From positions 28,637 through 92,636 of the forward strand of contig CACNSY010000008.1 of the NCBI GenBank assembly GCA_902623255.1: a stretch of DNA of 64,000 nucleotides, in the 5' to 3' direction. Source of the DNA: an uncultured Alphaproteobacteria bacterium. GTDB lineage: Bacteria > Pseudomonadota > Alphaproteobacteria > HIMB59 > GCA-002718135. Below are positions 53,333-63,099 of this stretch, in pieces. Under the pieces are notes generated by a model. The model saw only the letters and a program-made list of their open reading frames with translations, had not been told where the DNA came from and searched no databases. Position 1 is the stretch's first letter, and each line of letters starts with the position of its first letter. A program made the position numbers and the translations under genes.

Positions 53333-56086
53333 TTATAGCTTCTCAATTTTTGCAGCACAATATTTAAATTCAGGAATTTTTCCATATGGATCTAAAGCTG
53401 GATTAGTTAAAAGATTAGCGGCAGACTCATTATAACAAAATGGAATAAATATGACTCCATCAGGAATAGCCCTATCTTGCCTTACTCTGATATCTATTGA
53501 GCCTCTTCTAGTTGTGACTTTTATTTTATCACCAGCTTTCATATTATTTTTAATTATATCTTTAGGTGATATTGAAACCGAAGGTTCTGGTTCAATGGCA
53601 TCTAAATTTGATGCCTTTCTAGTCATAGCTCCAGTATGCCAATGCTCTAATTGCCTTCCTGTGGTTAGTATCATCGCAAATTCTTTATCAGGAACTTCAT
53701 CTGGTGCAGTAACACTAGCTGGAACAAATTTACCTTTACCATTTTCGTTTGGAAACTTATCACCAAAAACAATTTCATCTCCTGGTGTAGTTGGAGACTT
53801 ACTTGGATAAGTTACAGAGTTTTCATTTTCTAATCTTTCCCAAGATATATTGTTTAATGAAGGCATTGTTAGTGACATTTCTTCATAAATTTCTTTTGGA
53901 TGTTTATATTTCCAATTTAAACCCATTCTTTTTCCAAGTTCGTTTGTTATCCACCAATCTTCTTTAGCTTGACCTGGAGAGAGTAAAGCTTTTCTTCCCA
54001 TCTGTACTTGTCTATTAGTATTAGTAACTGTTCCATTTTTTTCAGGCCATGCTGAAGCTGGGAAAATAACATCCGCATATGTAGCTGTTTCGGTTAAAAA
54101 AATATCTTGAACAACTAAATGCTCTAACATTTGTAGAGCTTCTCTTGCATGATTAAGATCAGGATCAGACATTGCTGGATTTTCACCAAGTATATACATA
54201 CCTTTAATTGTATTCTCGTGAATAGCATCCATAATTTCAACAACAGTTAGACCTTTTTTATCATCTAAAGAAGTGTTCCAAAGTTTTTCAAAAAAATCTT
54301 TATTATTATCTTTATCAACTAATTGGTAATCAGGATACATCATTGGTATAAGACCAGCATCAGACGCTCCTTGAACATTATTTTGTCCTCTTAAAGGATG
54401 TAAACCAGATCCTCTTTTTCCAACATTCCCTGTCATTAAAGCTAGAGAAATTAAACATCTAGCGTTGTCGGTACCATGTGTGTGTTGAGAAATCCCCATC
54501 CCCCAAAAAATTATTCCTTTATTTGTATTGGCATATAAGCGTGCTACTTCTCTTATAAGTTCTGGATCGATACCTGTTTCGTTTTCCATTATATCAGGTG
54601 AATAATTCATTAAATGTTTTCTTAATTTTTCAAATCCTTCAGTTTGTTTTTTAATATATTCGGAATTAAATAAATTTTCTTCGACAATAACATTCATTAT
54701 TGAGTTTAAGAGAGCAACGTCAGATCCTGGTTTAAATTGCAACATATGAGTTGCATGTTTTTTTAATGAGTGACCTCTAGGATCCATCACAATTAATTTA
54801 GAACCCTTTTTAGCAGCATTCTTAAAAAAAGTTGCTGCAACAGGATGATTTTCAGTAGGATTTGCTCCAATGACTATTATGACATCAGAATTTTCAACTT
54901 CATAGAATGGAGCAGTAACAGCTCCTGAACCAATAGTTTCTAATAAAGCAGCTACAGAAGACGCATGACAAAGTCTTGTACAATGATCAACATTATTTGT
55001 ATTAAAACCAGTTCTGATTAATTTTTGAAATAAATAAGCTTCTTCATTTGAACATTTAGCTGATCCAAAACCTGCAAGATTACTTTTACCATTTCTTTGT
55101 TTATTAAGTTTTAAAAATCCTTGTGCAGCATAATCTAGAGCTTCATCCCAGGATGCTTCTCTAAAATATTCATGAATATTTGAAAAATTAATACTTGGGT
55201 GTAAGTCTTTTTGTTTATCTTTAATTCTAATTAATGGCTTTGTAAGTCTTTCTGGATTATTTACATAATCAAAACCAAACCTTCCTTTTACACATAATCT
55301 ATTCTTGTTTGCGGGACCATCAACACCATTAACGTATTTAATTTTGTTATCTTTTACATTGTATTCTATCTGACAACCCACACCACAATAAGGACAAACG
55401 CTATCAATTTTTTTATCTACCTTACTATGGCCTACACCATCTTTATCTACAATGGATGCTGGCATTAATGCTCCAGTTGGACAAGCCTGTACACATTCGC
55501 CACATGCCACACATGTGCTATCACCCATTGGATCATCAAAATCGAATACAATTTTAGAATTTTCTCCTCGATATGCCATTCCGATGACATCGTTGACCTG
55601 AACTTCTCTACATGCCCTTACACAAAGATTACATTGGATGCATGCATCTAGATTTACAGCCATACTTGGATGAGAAACATCTGCCTGACATGAAGTTTTT
55701 TTTGGAAATCTACTTTCTTTAACTTCAACTTTATCTATCCATTTCCAAAAGTCAGAATTATTATCATGAGCAATTTCTTTTTTTGGCTGGTCTGCTAGGA
55801 GTAATTCAAAAACTAACTCTCTAGATTTTTTAGCCTTTTCTGAAGAAGTTTTTACCTTCATACCATCAGTTGGTTTTCTAATACAGGAAGCTGCCAACAC
55901 ACGCTCTCCTTCAATTTCAACCATACATGCTCTACAATTTCCATCTGCTCTATAGCCAGGTTTATCGGAATAACATAAATGTGGGATTTCTGTTCCAAGT
56001 CTATTTGCAACTTGCCAAATAGTTTCATCAGCATTTGCTTCAACTAAATTTTCGTTTAAATAAAATTTTGTTTTCTGTTTAGTCAT
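53333..56086 (-). CDS. fdhA: NAD-dependent formate dehydrogenase alpha (catalytic Mo/W) subunit
   Basis: 917 aa; N-terminal 2Fe-2S domain, ferredoxin-like CIQCNLCVRAC and CVACGECVQACPTGAL, VCPYCGVGCQIEY, CTRLCHASS (Cys active site). Confidence 0.95.
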   Translation of the reverse strand: MTKQKTKFYLNENLVEANADETIWQVANRLGTEIPHLCYSDKPGYRADGNCRACMVEIEGERVLAASCIRKPTDGMKVKTSSEKAKKSRELVFELLLADQPKKEIAHDNNSDFWKWIDKVEVKESRFPKKTSCQADVSHPSMAVNLDACIQCNLCVRACREVQVNDVIGMAYRGENSKIVFDFDDPMGDSTCVACGECVQACPTGALMPASIVDKDGVGHSKVDKKIDSVCPYCGVGCQIEYNVKDNKIKYVNGVDGPANKNRLCVKGRFGFDYVNNPERLTKPLIRIKDKQKDLHPSINFSNIHEYFREASWDEALDYAAQGFLKLNKQRNGKSNLAGFGSAKCSNEEAYLFQKLIRTGFNTNNVDHCTRLCHASSVAALLETIGSGAVTAPFYEVENSDVIIVIGANPTENHPVAATFFKNAAKKGSKLIVMDPRGHSLKKHATHMLQFKPGSDVALLNSIMNVIVEENLFNSEYIKKQTEGFEKLRKHLMNYSPDIMENETGIDPELIREVARLYANTNKGIIFWGMGISQHTHGTDNARCLISLALMTGNVGKRGSGLHPLRGQNNVQGASDAGLIPMMYPDYQLVDKDNNKDFFEKLWNTSLDDKKGLTVVEIMDAIHENTIKGMYILGENPAMSDPDLNHAREALQMLEHLVVQDIFLTETATYADVIFPASAWPEKNGTVTNTNRQVQMGRKALLSPGQAKEDWWITNELGKRMGLNWKYKHPKEIYEEMSLTMPSLNNISWERLENENSVTYPSKSPTTPGDEIVFGDKFPNENGKGKFVPASVTAPDEVPDKEFAMILTTGRQLEHWHTGAMTRKASNLDAIEPEPSVSISPKDIIKNNMKAGDKIKVTTRRGSIDIRVRQDRAIPDGVIFIPFCYNESAANLLTNPALDPYGKIPEFKYCAAKIEKL

Positions 56087-57782
56087 AAGTTATTTCATTG
56101 CTAAAATATTTTAAAACTGAATTTAATGGGTTTGTTGCAGCTTGTCCTAAACCACATATCGATGCTTGAGCCATAACTTCACTTAAATCTTTTAATTTTT
56201 CCTTGTTCCAATTTTTTTCTTGCATTAATTTTACAGTTTTCTCCGTACCAGAACGGCATGGTGTGCATTGACCACAACTTTCCTCTTCAAAAAATTTTAG
56301 TAAATTAAGTGCAACATTTTTCATATTATCATGATCAGATAATACAACTACTGCAGCTGAGCCTAAAAAACATCCAGCATCCATTAATTCTTTCGATCCA
56401 TAATCGAGTGGAATATCATTCATAGTAGCGGGTAGGATACCACCAGATGCACCTCCCGGAAGATATCCTTTAAAAGTATGTCCATCTGCCATACCATCAC
56501 AATACTCATCAATTAATTGTTGAATTGTTATACCGGCTGGGGCAACTTTTACCCCTGGGCTCTTTACTCTTCCAGATACTGAAAAACTATGAAAACCCTT
56601 ATTTCCATTGGACCCCTTTTCAGCAAACCACTTTGGGCCTTTTTCAATTATATCTCTTACCCAAAAAAGAGTTTCTAAATTATTTGTTAAAGTAGGACAT
56701 CCAAATAAACCAATTTCAGCCACATAAGGCGGTCTATGCCTTGGCAATCCTCTCTTGCCTTCAATACTTTCTATCATTGCTGACTCTTCTCCACAAATAT
56801 AGGCTCCCGCCCCTCTTCTCACTATGAAAAAGTCTTTTGGAATTATTTCTTCTTCTTCCATTTTATTTATTTCATCAAGTAAAATTTTTATAACTGTTGG
56901 ATATTCATCTCTCATATAAATATAAACTTTTTGAGCATTTATGAAATAGGAGGCAATTAAAGCTCCTTCTAAAAATCTATGTGGATCACTTTCTAAATAT
57001 GACCTATCTTTAAATGTTCCTGGTTCACCTTCATCACCATTAACAGCAACATATTTTTTACCATTGTAATTTGAAACAATTTCCCATTTTTTTCCTGTAG
57101 GAAATCCAGCACCACCCTTACCTTTCAATCCACTTTCATTTAATGAATCTAAAACTTGTTTTTTTGAAATCACACCATTTTTTATTTTGTACGCAATTTC
57201 ATAACCACCATTTTTTTTATAAGAAGATAAATTTATATAATCTGGAATGAAGGGGTCAAAATTTTTTTCATCAATTATTTTTTTTACTTTATCAAAATTA
57301 GCCACATCAACATAATTTTTTCCTACGCAGACAGTAGGAGCAACATTGCATCTTCCCATGCATGGACCAGGTACGACTTTTATATTTTTATTCTCTAATT
57401 TTTTTATATCTTGAAGTAATTTGTGTGCGCCAAATAATTCACAAGTCAAACTTTCACAAACCCTTACAACATTCACTCGGTTATAATCTTTACTATCTTT
57501 AACAATATTAAAGTGAGCATAAAAAGTTGCAACTTCATAAATTTCAGAAAGTGGTAAGTTAATAATAGTTGATAAAGCTACCAGATGCTTATCGTACAAA
57601 ACACCAAATTTATCTTGTAATATATGCAAATATTCTATTAATTCGTCTCGCTTAAATATTAATCCTGAAAACAATTTAGAAACTTCATCTAAATATTTAT
57701 CTTCGACTTGTCTTCCTTTTGGAGTCCAACGTCTTTTCTTCTTTTTTAAAGAAGTTTCTGTTTGAGAAACAAATTTATCCAT
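56079..57782 (-). CDS. fdhB: Formate dehydrogenase beta subunit, NuoE-NuoF-type fusion
   Basis: 567 aa; N-terminal 24-kDa thioredoxin-like Fe-S (CESLTCELFGA...CMGRCNVAPTVCVG), then 51-kDa domain (GLKGKGGAGFPTGKKW, VAVNGDEGEPGTFKDR, ESCGQCTPCRSGT). Confidence 0.95.
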   Translation of the reverse strand: MDKFVSQTETSLKKKKRRWTPKGRQVEDKYLDEVSKLFSGLIFKRDELIEYLHILQDKFGVLYDKHLVALSTIINLPLSEIYEVATFYAHFNIVKDSKDYNRVNVVRVCESLTCELFGAHKLLQDIKKLENKNIKVVPGPCMGRCNVAPTVCVGKNYVDVANFDKVKKIIDEKNFDPFIPDYINLSSYKKNGGYEIAYKIKNGVISKKQVLDSLNESGLKGKGGAGFPTGKKWEIVSNYNGKKYVAVNGDEGEPGTFKDRSYLESDPHRFLEGALIASYFINAQKVYIYMRDEYPTVIKILLDEINKMEEEEIIPKDFFIVRRGAGAYICGEESAMIESIEGKRGLPRHRPPYVAEIGLFGCPTLTNNLETLFWVRDIIEKGPKWFAEKGSNGNKGFHSFSVSGRVKSPGVKVAPAGITIQQLIDEYCDGMADGHTFKGYLPGGASGGILPATMNDIPLDYGSKELMDAGCFLGSAAVVVLSDHDNMKNVALNLLKFFEEESCGQCTPCRSGTEKTVKLMQEKNWNKEKLKDLSEVMAQASICGLGQAATNPLNSVLKYFSNEITYD

Positions 57783-57822
57783 TCCAATTAATATTATACT
57801 ATATATTAAGTATCAGAAAACT

Positions 57823-58074
57823 ATGAAAGATTCAGTTGAAAATGAAGAATTAGTTCTTGATACTAGTGGTACAGAATGTCCTATACCAGTGCTTAAAGCT
57901 AGAAAACTTGCTTCAGAATTAAACAAAGATACAATTATTAAAATTATTGCAACTGATCCTTTGGCTGAAGCAGACTTTAAACATTATTGTGATCAGTCTA
58001 ACTATGAATATTTAAGTTGTGAAAAAATAAAAGATAAAATTGTAATTCGTTATAGATTTAAAATTAAAAATTAA
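57823..58074 (+). CDS. tusA: TusA/SirA family sulfur-carrier protein
   Basis: 83 aa; LDTSGTECPIPVLKARKLASEL (CPxP motif). Confidence 0.88.
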   Translation: MKDSVENEELVLDTSGTECPIPVLKARKLASELNKDTIIKIIATDPLAEADFKHYCDQSNYEYLSCEKIKDKIVIRYRFKIKN

Positions 58075-59285
58075 AATAGACTTTCATAATTATAAAAATC
58101 AAATATATCTCCATTGTTTATTTGAGAAACATTTTCATCAATTTCAATTATACCATCTGAATAGGATATAGAACTAATCATACCAGAACCTTGTTTAGGA
58201 AATTTATTTGCAATATTTTTATTATTTATAGTTTCTTTATTTACACGTAACCACTCCATTCTTTTTGTTTTTTTCTTCATAGAAAAATTTGCTGTAATTT
58301 TACTTGAAGATGGGAGCTTAAAATTTCCACCAGATAGTTTTTCTATTAATGGTTTTACTAACATTGCATATAATAATTGAACAGAAACTGGATTACCTGG
58401 TAAGCAAATTATGTAGCACTTATTTATTTTTCCAACTGCAATTGGTCTTCCTGGTTTTATTGCTGCTCTCCAAAAATATATCTTACCTAATTCAGATAAA
58501 ACTTTAATTAAATGATCTTCATCACCAACAGATGCACCACCAGCAGTTATTATTACATTGAATTTTTTTGAAGTATTAAAAATTTTATTTTTAATAGATT
58601 TAAAATTATCTTTGAGATTTCCACAATATTTTTTTTCTATAAAATTTTTATCAAGTAAATTATTTAAACTATAATAATTTGAATTATTAATTTCAGAATT
58701 TTTTAAATTTTTAGTTGGTTTTCGTAATTCATTACCACTTGTAAAGAAACCAATTTTAATTTTTTTAAATACTTTTATTTTACTAATACCAGTAGCAGCA
58801 ATTAAATTTATATTTTGTTGATTTAATTTAGACCCCTTTTCCAATATTTTTTGGTTTTTCTTTATATCTTCACCCTTTAATCTATAATTATCTCCAAATT
58901 TTGGAATTTTAATTAAATGAATTTTATTTCCTTTCTTGTATGTATTTTCCTGCATAACTATTGTTGATGAATTCATGGGCATTTTTGCACCAGTAAAAAT
59001 TCTTACTGCTTCACCAGGTTTTACTTTTATATTTTTGTTATCTCCGGCAGCTATTCGTCTGTTACAAAAAAAAATTTTTTTTGTTTTTAAATCTGCTGTT
59101 AAAATAGCATAACCGTCTACAGCAGAATTATTAAAAGGAGGTAAATTAATTTTACTTTTTATATTTTCATAAAGAAATCTATCCTCTGAATTTTCTAAAT
59201 TAATTTTTTCAGAGTTAAAAATTACAACCTTTTGTTTTTTAAATAAATTGATAATTTGTTTTTTGGTTAGTGGTGATTTATTCAT
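58071..59285 (-). CDS. moeA: Molybdopterin molybdenumtransferase MoeA
   Basis: 404 aa; PPFNNSAVDGYAI, VRIFTGAKMP, TAGGASVGDEDHL, KPGRPIAVGK, LPGNPVSVQLLY. Confidence 0.95.
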   Translation of the reverse strand: MNKSPLTKKQIINLFKKQKVVIFNSEKINLENSEDRFLYENIKSKINLPPFNNSAVDGYAILTADLKTKKIFFCNRRIAAGDNKNIKVKPGEAVRIFTGAKMPMNSSTIVMQENTYKKGNKIHLIKIPKFGDNYRLKGEDIKKNQKILEKGSKLNQQNINLIAATGISKIKVFKKIKIGFFTSGNELRKPTKNLKNSEINNSNYYSLNNLLDKNFIEKKYCGNLKDNFKSIKNKIFNTSKKFNVIITAGGASVGDEDHLIKVLSELGKIYFWRAAIKPGRPIAVGKINKCYIICLPGNPVSVQLLYAMLVKPLIEKLSGGNFKLPSSSKITANFSMKKKTKRMEWLRVNKETINNKNIANKFPKQGSGMISSISYSDGIIEIDENVSQINNGDIFDFYNYESLF

Positions 59286-59767
59286 TAAAATTCTCTCAAA
59301 ATAAAATCAACTATATTATCAATTTCATCATTCTTAAAAATTCTTAAGTTAGTTTCAATTTTATTATTTGTAATAATGGCTTTTATATTTTTAATTTTTC
59401 TAAATAAGTAACTATCATTATCGTTTTTAATTATTTCAATTTTTGGGTGATTTTCATTTTTAAACCCTTCCACTATTACAATATCAACTTCTGAAAGTTG
59501 ATTAATTAATTCATGCAATGTTTTTTCTTTTGAATTATTTAGTTCTGATATTTTAACCCATCGCTTCGATGAACTAACTATTACTTGAGAAGATCCCGCT
59601 AATCTATGCTTAAAGCTATCTGTATTCTCATGATCTATATCAAATTCGTGATGTGCATGTTTAATTGAAGCAACACGAAAATTTTTAGAGCTAAGTTTAT
59701 TAATAATTTTAGTTGCAATAGTTGTTTTCCCTGAGTCCTTCCAACCAACAATTCCTATTATTTTCAT
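59285..59767 (-). CDS. mobB: Molybdopterin-guanine dinucleotide biosynthesis protein MobB
   Basis: IIGIVGWKDSGKTTIATKII, VASIKHAHHEFDIDHENTDSFKHRLAGSSQVIVSS, VIVEGFK. Confidence 0.95.
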   Translation of the reverse strand: MKIIGIVGWKDSGKTTIATKIINKLSSKNFRVASIKHAHHEFDIDHENTDSFKHRLAGSSQVIVSSSKRWVKISELNNSKEKTLHELINQLSEVDIVIVEGFKNENHPKIEIIKNDNDSYLFRKIKNIKAIITNNKIETNLRIFKNDEIDNIVDFILREF

Positions 59768-60456
59768 TTAATAGATCTATTATTTAATAAATATACAAGA
59801 GAGTAAATAATTATTGTTATTGATATTAAAACTAAACCTAATGCCATAGCGTATTCTAAATTTCCCATTCTAGTTTCTAAAGATATAGCAGTTGTCATTA
59901 CTCGAGTATAATGATCAATATTACCACCCACAATCATAACTGCACCAACTTCTGAAATTGCTCTTCCAAATGCAGATAATAATGTTGTTATCAATAAAAA
60001 ATAACTATGGTTAAATAAAAGTTTTACAGAACCCCAAAAAGGGATATTTAAGGATCTTATCTGATCTTTAAATTCAAACCAATTTTTAGAAAATATCTCA
60101 TGAGATAATGAAGCAATTATTGGAAAAATTATTATAGTTTGAGCAATAATCATCGCAGAAGGTGTGTATAGAAGCTGTAAGATACCCAAAGGTCCGCCAG
60201 AAGCAAAAATAAAATAAACAATTAAACCAACTACAACTGGAGGAATTCCCATCAATGAGTTTATAATTATTAAAATAAATTTTTTGAAATAAAAATTATA
60301 AATTGCAAAATAATACCCTACTATAAATCCTAATAATGATGCAATAATTAGGGCAGTAAAACTTACAAATAATGATAAAAGTATTATGTCCCATAGTTCA
60401 TTATCTAAAGTAATAATTAATAGTATGGAATTTGTGAAAATTTCTAATATGTTCAT
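59764..60456 (-). CDS. ABC transporter permease, tungstate TupB-like
   Basis: 230 aa multi-TM; NSLMGIPPVVVGLIVYFIFASGGPLGILQLLYTPSAMIIAQTIIIFPI, AFGRAISEVGAVMIVGGNI. Confidence 0.8.
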   Translation of the reverse strand: MNILEIFTNSILLIITLDNELWDIILLSLFVSFTALIIASLLGFIVGYYFAIYNFYFKKFILIIINSLMGIPPVVVGLIVYFIFASGGPLGILQLLYTPSAMIIAQTIIIFPIIASLSHEIFSKNWFEFKDQIRSLNIPFWGSVKLLFNHSYFLLITTLLSAFGRAISEVGAVMIVGGNIDHYTRVMTTAISLETRMGNLEYAMALGLVLISITIIIYSLVYLLNNRSIK

Positions 60457-60482
60457 TTAAATTATTAGTTTAATTACAACAT

Positions 60483-61301
60483 ATGGCAAAAAAAGAGAAA
60501 TATTTAGTCTCACCTGATATTAATAATAAAACCTTAATTACAAAACTAAATGGTTTTGATGAGAAAGGGAATAAAATAATTTCTAAAGTTATTAATGAAA
60601 AAGCTCTTACAATTTTTCTTAATAATCAAGAGATAGTAACGCTAATGTCTATAAGTGATCATCCAAAATATCTTGCAGTTGGGTATTTATTAAATCAAAA
60701 TATGCTTAAAAAAAATGATATAATTACAAAAGTTGAAATTGATAAAGATTTAGGTGTGGTTGTTGTAAGAACAAAACGTAAAACAAATTATGAAAATAAA
60801 TTAAGAAAGAAAATAACAACTAGTGGTTGTGCAATAGGCACGGTATTTGGAGATATATATGCGGAAATAAAAAAATCAAAATTAAAATCCAAAAAGAAAA
60901 TTAAACATAAATGGATTTATGAAATTTCAAAAAAAATTACATTAACACCGAGCTTATATTTAGAAACAGGAGCAATACATGGTTGTGCCATTATTCATAA
61001 TAATAAACCATTGATTTATATGGAAGATGTAGGAAGACATAATGCTGTAGATAAAATTGCTGGTTTTATGTTTTTAAAAAAAATTAGCTCTTCAAATAAA
61101 ATTTTTTACACTACAGGAAGACTAACTAGTGAAATGGTTATTAAAACTATAAAAATGGGTATTCCAATATTAATTTCTAGATCAGGATTCACAGCATGGG
61201 GTGTAGAGCTGGCGAGAGGCTCAAATTTAACACTTATTGGACGAGCAAAGGGAAAAAAATATTTAGCACTTTCTGGAGAACATAGAATTGACCATAATTA
61301 A
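60483..61301 (+). CDS. fdhD: Formate dehydrogenase accessory sulfurtransferase FdhD
   Basis: 272 aa; VGYLLNQ, TSGCAIGTVFG, TGAIHGCAIIHNNKPLIYMEDVGRHNAVDKIAGF, TTGRLTSEMVIK. Confidence 0.95.
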   Translation: MAKKEKYLVSPDINNKTLITKLNGFDEKGNKIISKVINEKALTIFLNNQEIVTLMSISDHPKYLAVGYLLNQNMLKKNDIITKVEIDKDLGVVVVRTKRKTNYENKLRKKITTSGCAIGTVFGDIYAEIKKSKLKSKKKIKHKWIYEISKKITLTPSLYLETGAIHGCAIIHNNKPLIYMEDVGRHNAVDKIAGFMFLKKISSSNKIFYTTGRLTSEMVIKTIKMGIPILISRSGFTAWGVELARGSNLTLIGRAKGKKYLALSGEHRIDHN

Positions 61302-61890
61302 CAAAAAAATTTTGTTTGCCATACTTGCTGGAGGTCAGTCAAAAAGATTTGGAGGTGGATTTAAAGCTTTTGCTAAAATAAATGGAATTACAATCTTAGA
61401 CAAAATAATAAACAAGCTTAAAAAATATAATAATGAAATAATAATAAATGCTAATGACTTGAAAAATTTTAAGAAAATTAATTATCCAATAATTGAAGAT
61501 AGATTCAAAGGTTTTGTAGGACCTTTAGCAGGAATTCATACATCTATGTTATGGGCTAAAGAAAATTACACAAACAAAGAATGGGTTTTTACTGTTCCAA
61601 GTGACACCCCATTTTTACCAGATAATCTTTTAGACAAGTTTTTAGAGGCATATGATGAAAATATAAAAATATTGATTGCTAGATCAAATAGTAGACATCA
61701 TCCTGTAATAGCAATGTGGCATATATCGTTAATAAATAGTTTAGAAAATGAATTAAAATTAAAAAATAGTAAAATTATGTTTTGGGTTAAAAAACACAAA
61801 TATAAATTTGTTGAATTCGATAAAAGCCAAGAAAAGAATTTTTTCAATGTTAATACTCAAGAAGAATGGAATACTGCAAAAAATATCTAA
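61288..61890 (+). CDS. mobA: Molybdenum cofactor guanylyltransferase MobA
   Basis: 200 aa; FAILAGGQSKRFGGGFKAF, FVGPLAGIHTSM, TVPSDTPFLP. Confidence 0.95.
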   Translation: MTIINKKILFAILAGGQSKRFGGGFKAFAKINGITILDKIINKLKKYNNEIIINANDLKNFKKINYPIIEDRFKGFVGPLAGIHTSMLWAKENYTNKEWVFTVPSDTPFLPDNLLDKFLEAYDENIKILIARSNSRHHPVIAMWHISLINSLENELKLKNSKIMFWVKKHKYKFVEFDKSQEKNFFNVNTQEEWNTAKNI

Positions 61891-61941
61891 GTTTAATATA
61901 AATATGTAAAAAATATTTTTTTTGTATAAAGAATATTTTAA

Positions 61942-63036
61942 ATGGTTAGCTCAATATATAAAATATTCCCAGGAATTATCTTTTGTTTAGTAATTGCTTA
62001 TTCAGGTATATACTTAAGTGATTTTATCGGAAAAGAAATTTTAAATTTAAAAAAAAGTCCAATATCACCAATAATGCTATCAATAATATTTGGTCTTTTG
62101 ATAGGAAATATATTTCAAATTAATAATTTTTTATTAGAAGGAATTAAGTTTTCTTTAAAATTTATTCTAAGATTAGGAATAATATGTCTTGGAATTAGAC
62201 TTGGACTTTTAGATATTTTTAAAGTTGGAATAGTTGGAATACCTCTAATCGTTGCTTGTATTATTATATCAATCTTGGTTGTAAATTATTTGTGCAGGTT
62301 ATTAAATGTTTCTTCAAAAATGGGATCATTAATTGCAGTTGGGACAAGTATTTGTGGAGCATCCGCAATTGTAGCAACTAGTCCTGCAATTAATGCTGAT
62401 AAAGAAGAGGTTGCTTATGCCATAGCTAATATTACAATTTTTGGAATAATTGCAATGTTCCTCTATCCATTTATGGCCTATTATCTTTTTAGTGGAGATG
62501 AGTTAGCATCAGGATTATTTCTTGGAACTTCAATACATGAAACAGCTCAAGTTGCTGGTGCTGGATTGATATATGCAGAGCAATTCAACTCACCAAAAAC
62601 TATGGATATAGCAACGATTACAAAATTAGTAAGAAATGTCAGCATGATAATCGTCATTCCTACAATAAGCTATATGTATCTAAGAAATAATATTGGTGAA
62701 AATAATACCAAACCATCAATAATATCTATGTTTCCAATTTTCATAATTGGTTTTATTCTTATGGGTATTATAAGATCAATTGGAGATTATGGAATTCAAA
62801 ATAGTAATTTAGCTTTTGAAATATTAACGAATAATAACTGGCAATTAATCATCAATATTATTAAATCTATCGCTGAGTATTCTTTAGCAATAGCAATGGC
62901 AGCTGTTGGCATAAGTACAAATTTAGTTTCTTTAAAAAGCTTAGGTATAAGACCATTTTATGTTGGTTTTTCTGCAGCTTGTTGTGTTGGAATTGTTAGT
63001 TATATCGGAATCATAGTACTAAATAATTTTATATAA
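61942..63036 (+). CDS. YeiH-like putative sulfate/sulfite exporter membrane protein (PSE family)
   Basis: 364 aa; LGIICLGIRLGLLDI, GTSICGASAIVATSPAINADKEEVAYAIANITIFG, GTSIHETAQVAGAGLIY. Confidence 0.9.
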   Translation: MVSSIYKIFPGIIFCLVIAYSGIYLSDFIGKEILNLKKSPISPIMLSIIFGLLIGNIFQINNFLLEGIKFSLKFILRLGIICLGIRLGLLDIFKVGIVGIPLIVACIIISILVVNYLCRLLNVSSKMGSLIAVGTSICGASAIVATSPAINADKEEVAYAIANITIFGIIAMFLYPFMAYYLFSGDELASGLFLGTSIHETAQVAGAGLIYAEQFNSPKTMDIATITKLVRNVSMIIVIPTISYMYLRNNIGENNTKPSIISMFPIFIIGFILMGIIRSIGDYGIQNSNLAFEILTNNNWQLIINIIKSIAEYSLAIAMAAVGISTNLVSLKSLGIRPFYVGFSAACCVGIVSYIGIIVLNNFI

Positions 63037-63099
63037 TTTTCTAAAATAAATATAATTTGTACTTATTAAGTAATAATTATATAAAATTTATAAAAAAAC

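Noticed and set aside
53451-53810. 119-aa plus-strand ORF opposite fdhA
   Set aside because: Antisense shadow of the conserved fdhA C-terminus.
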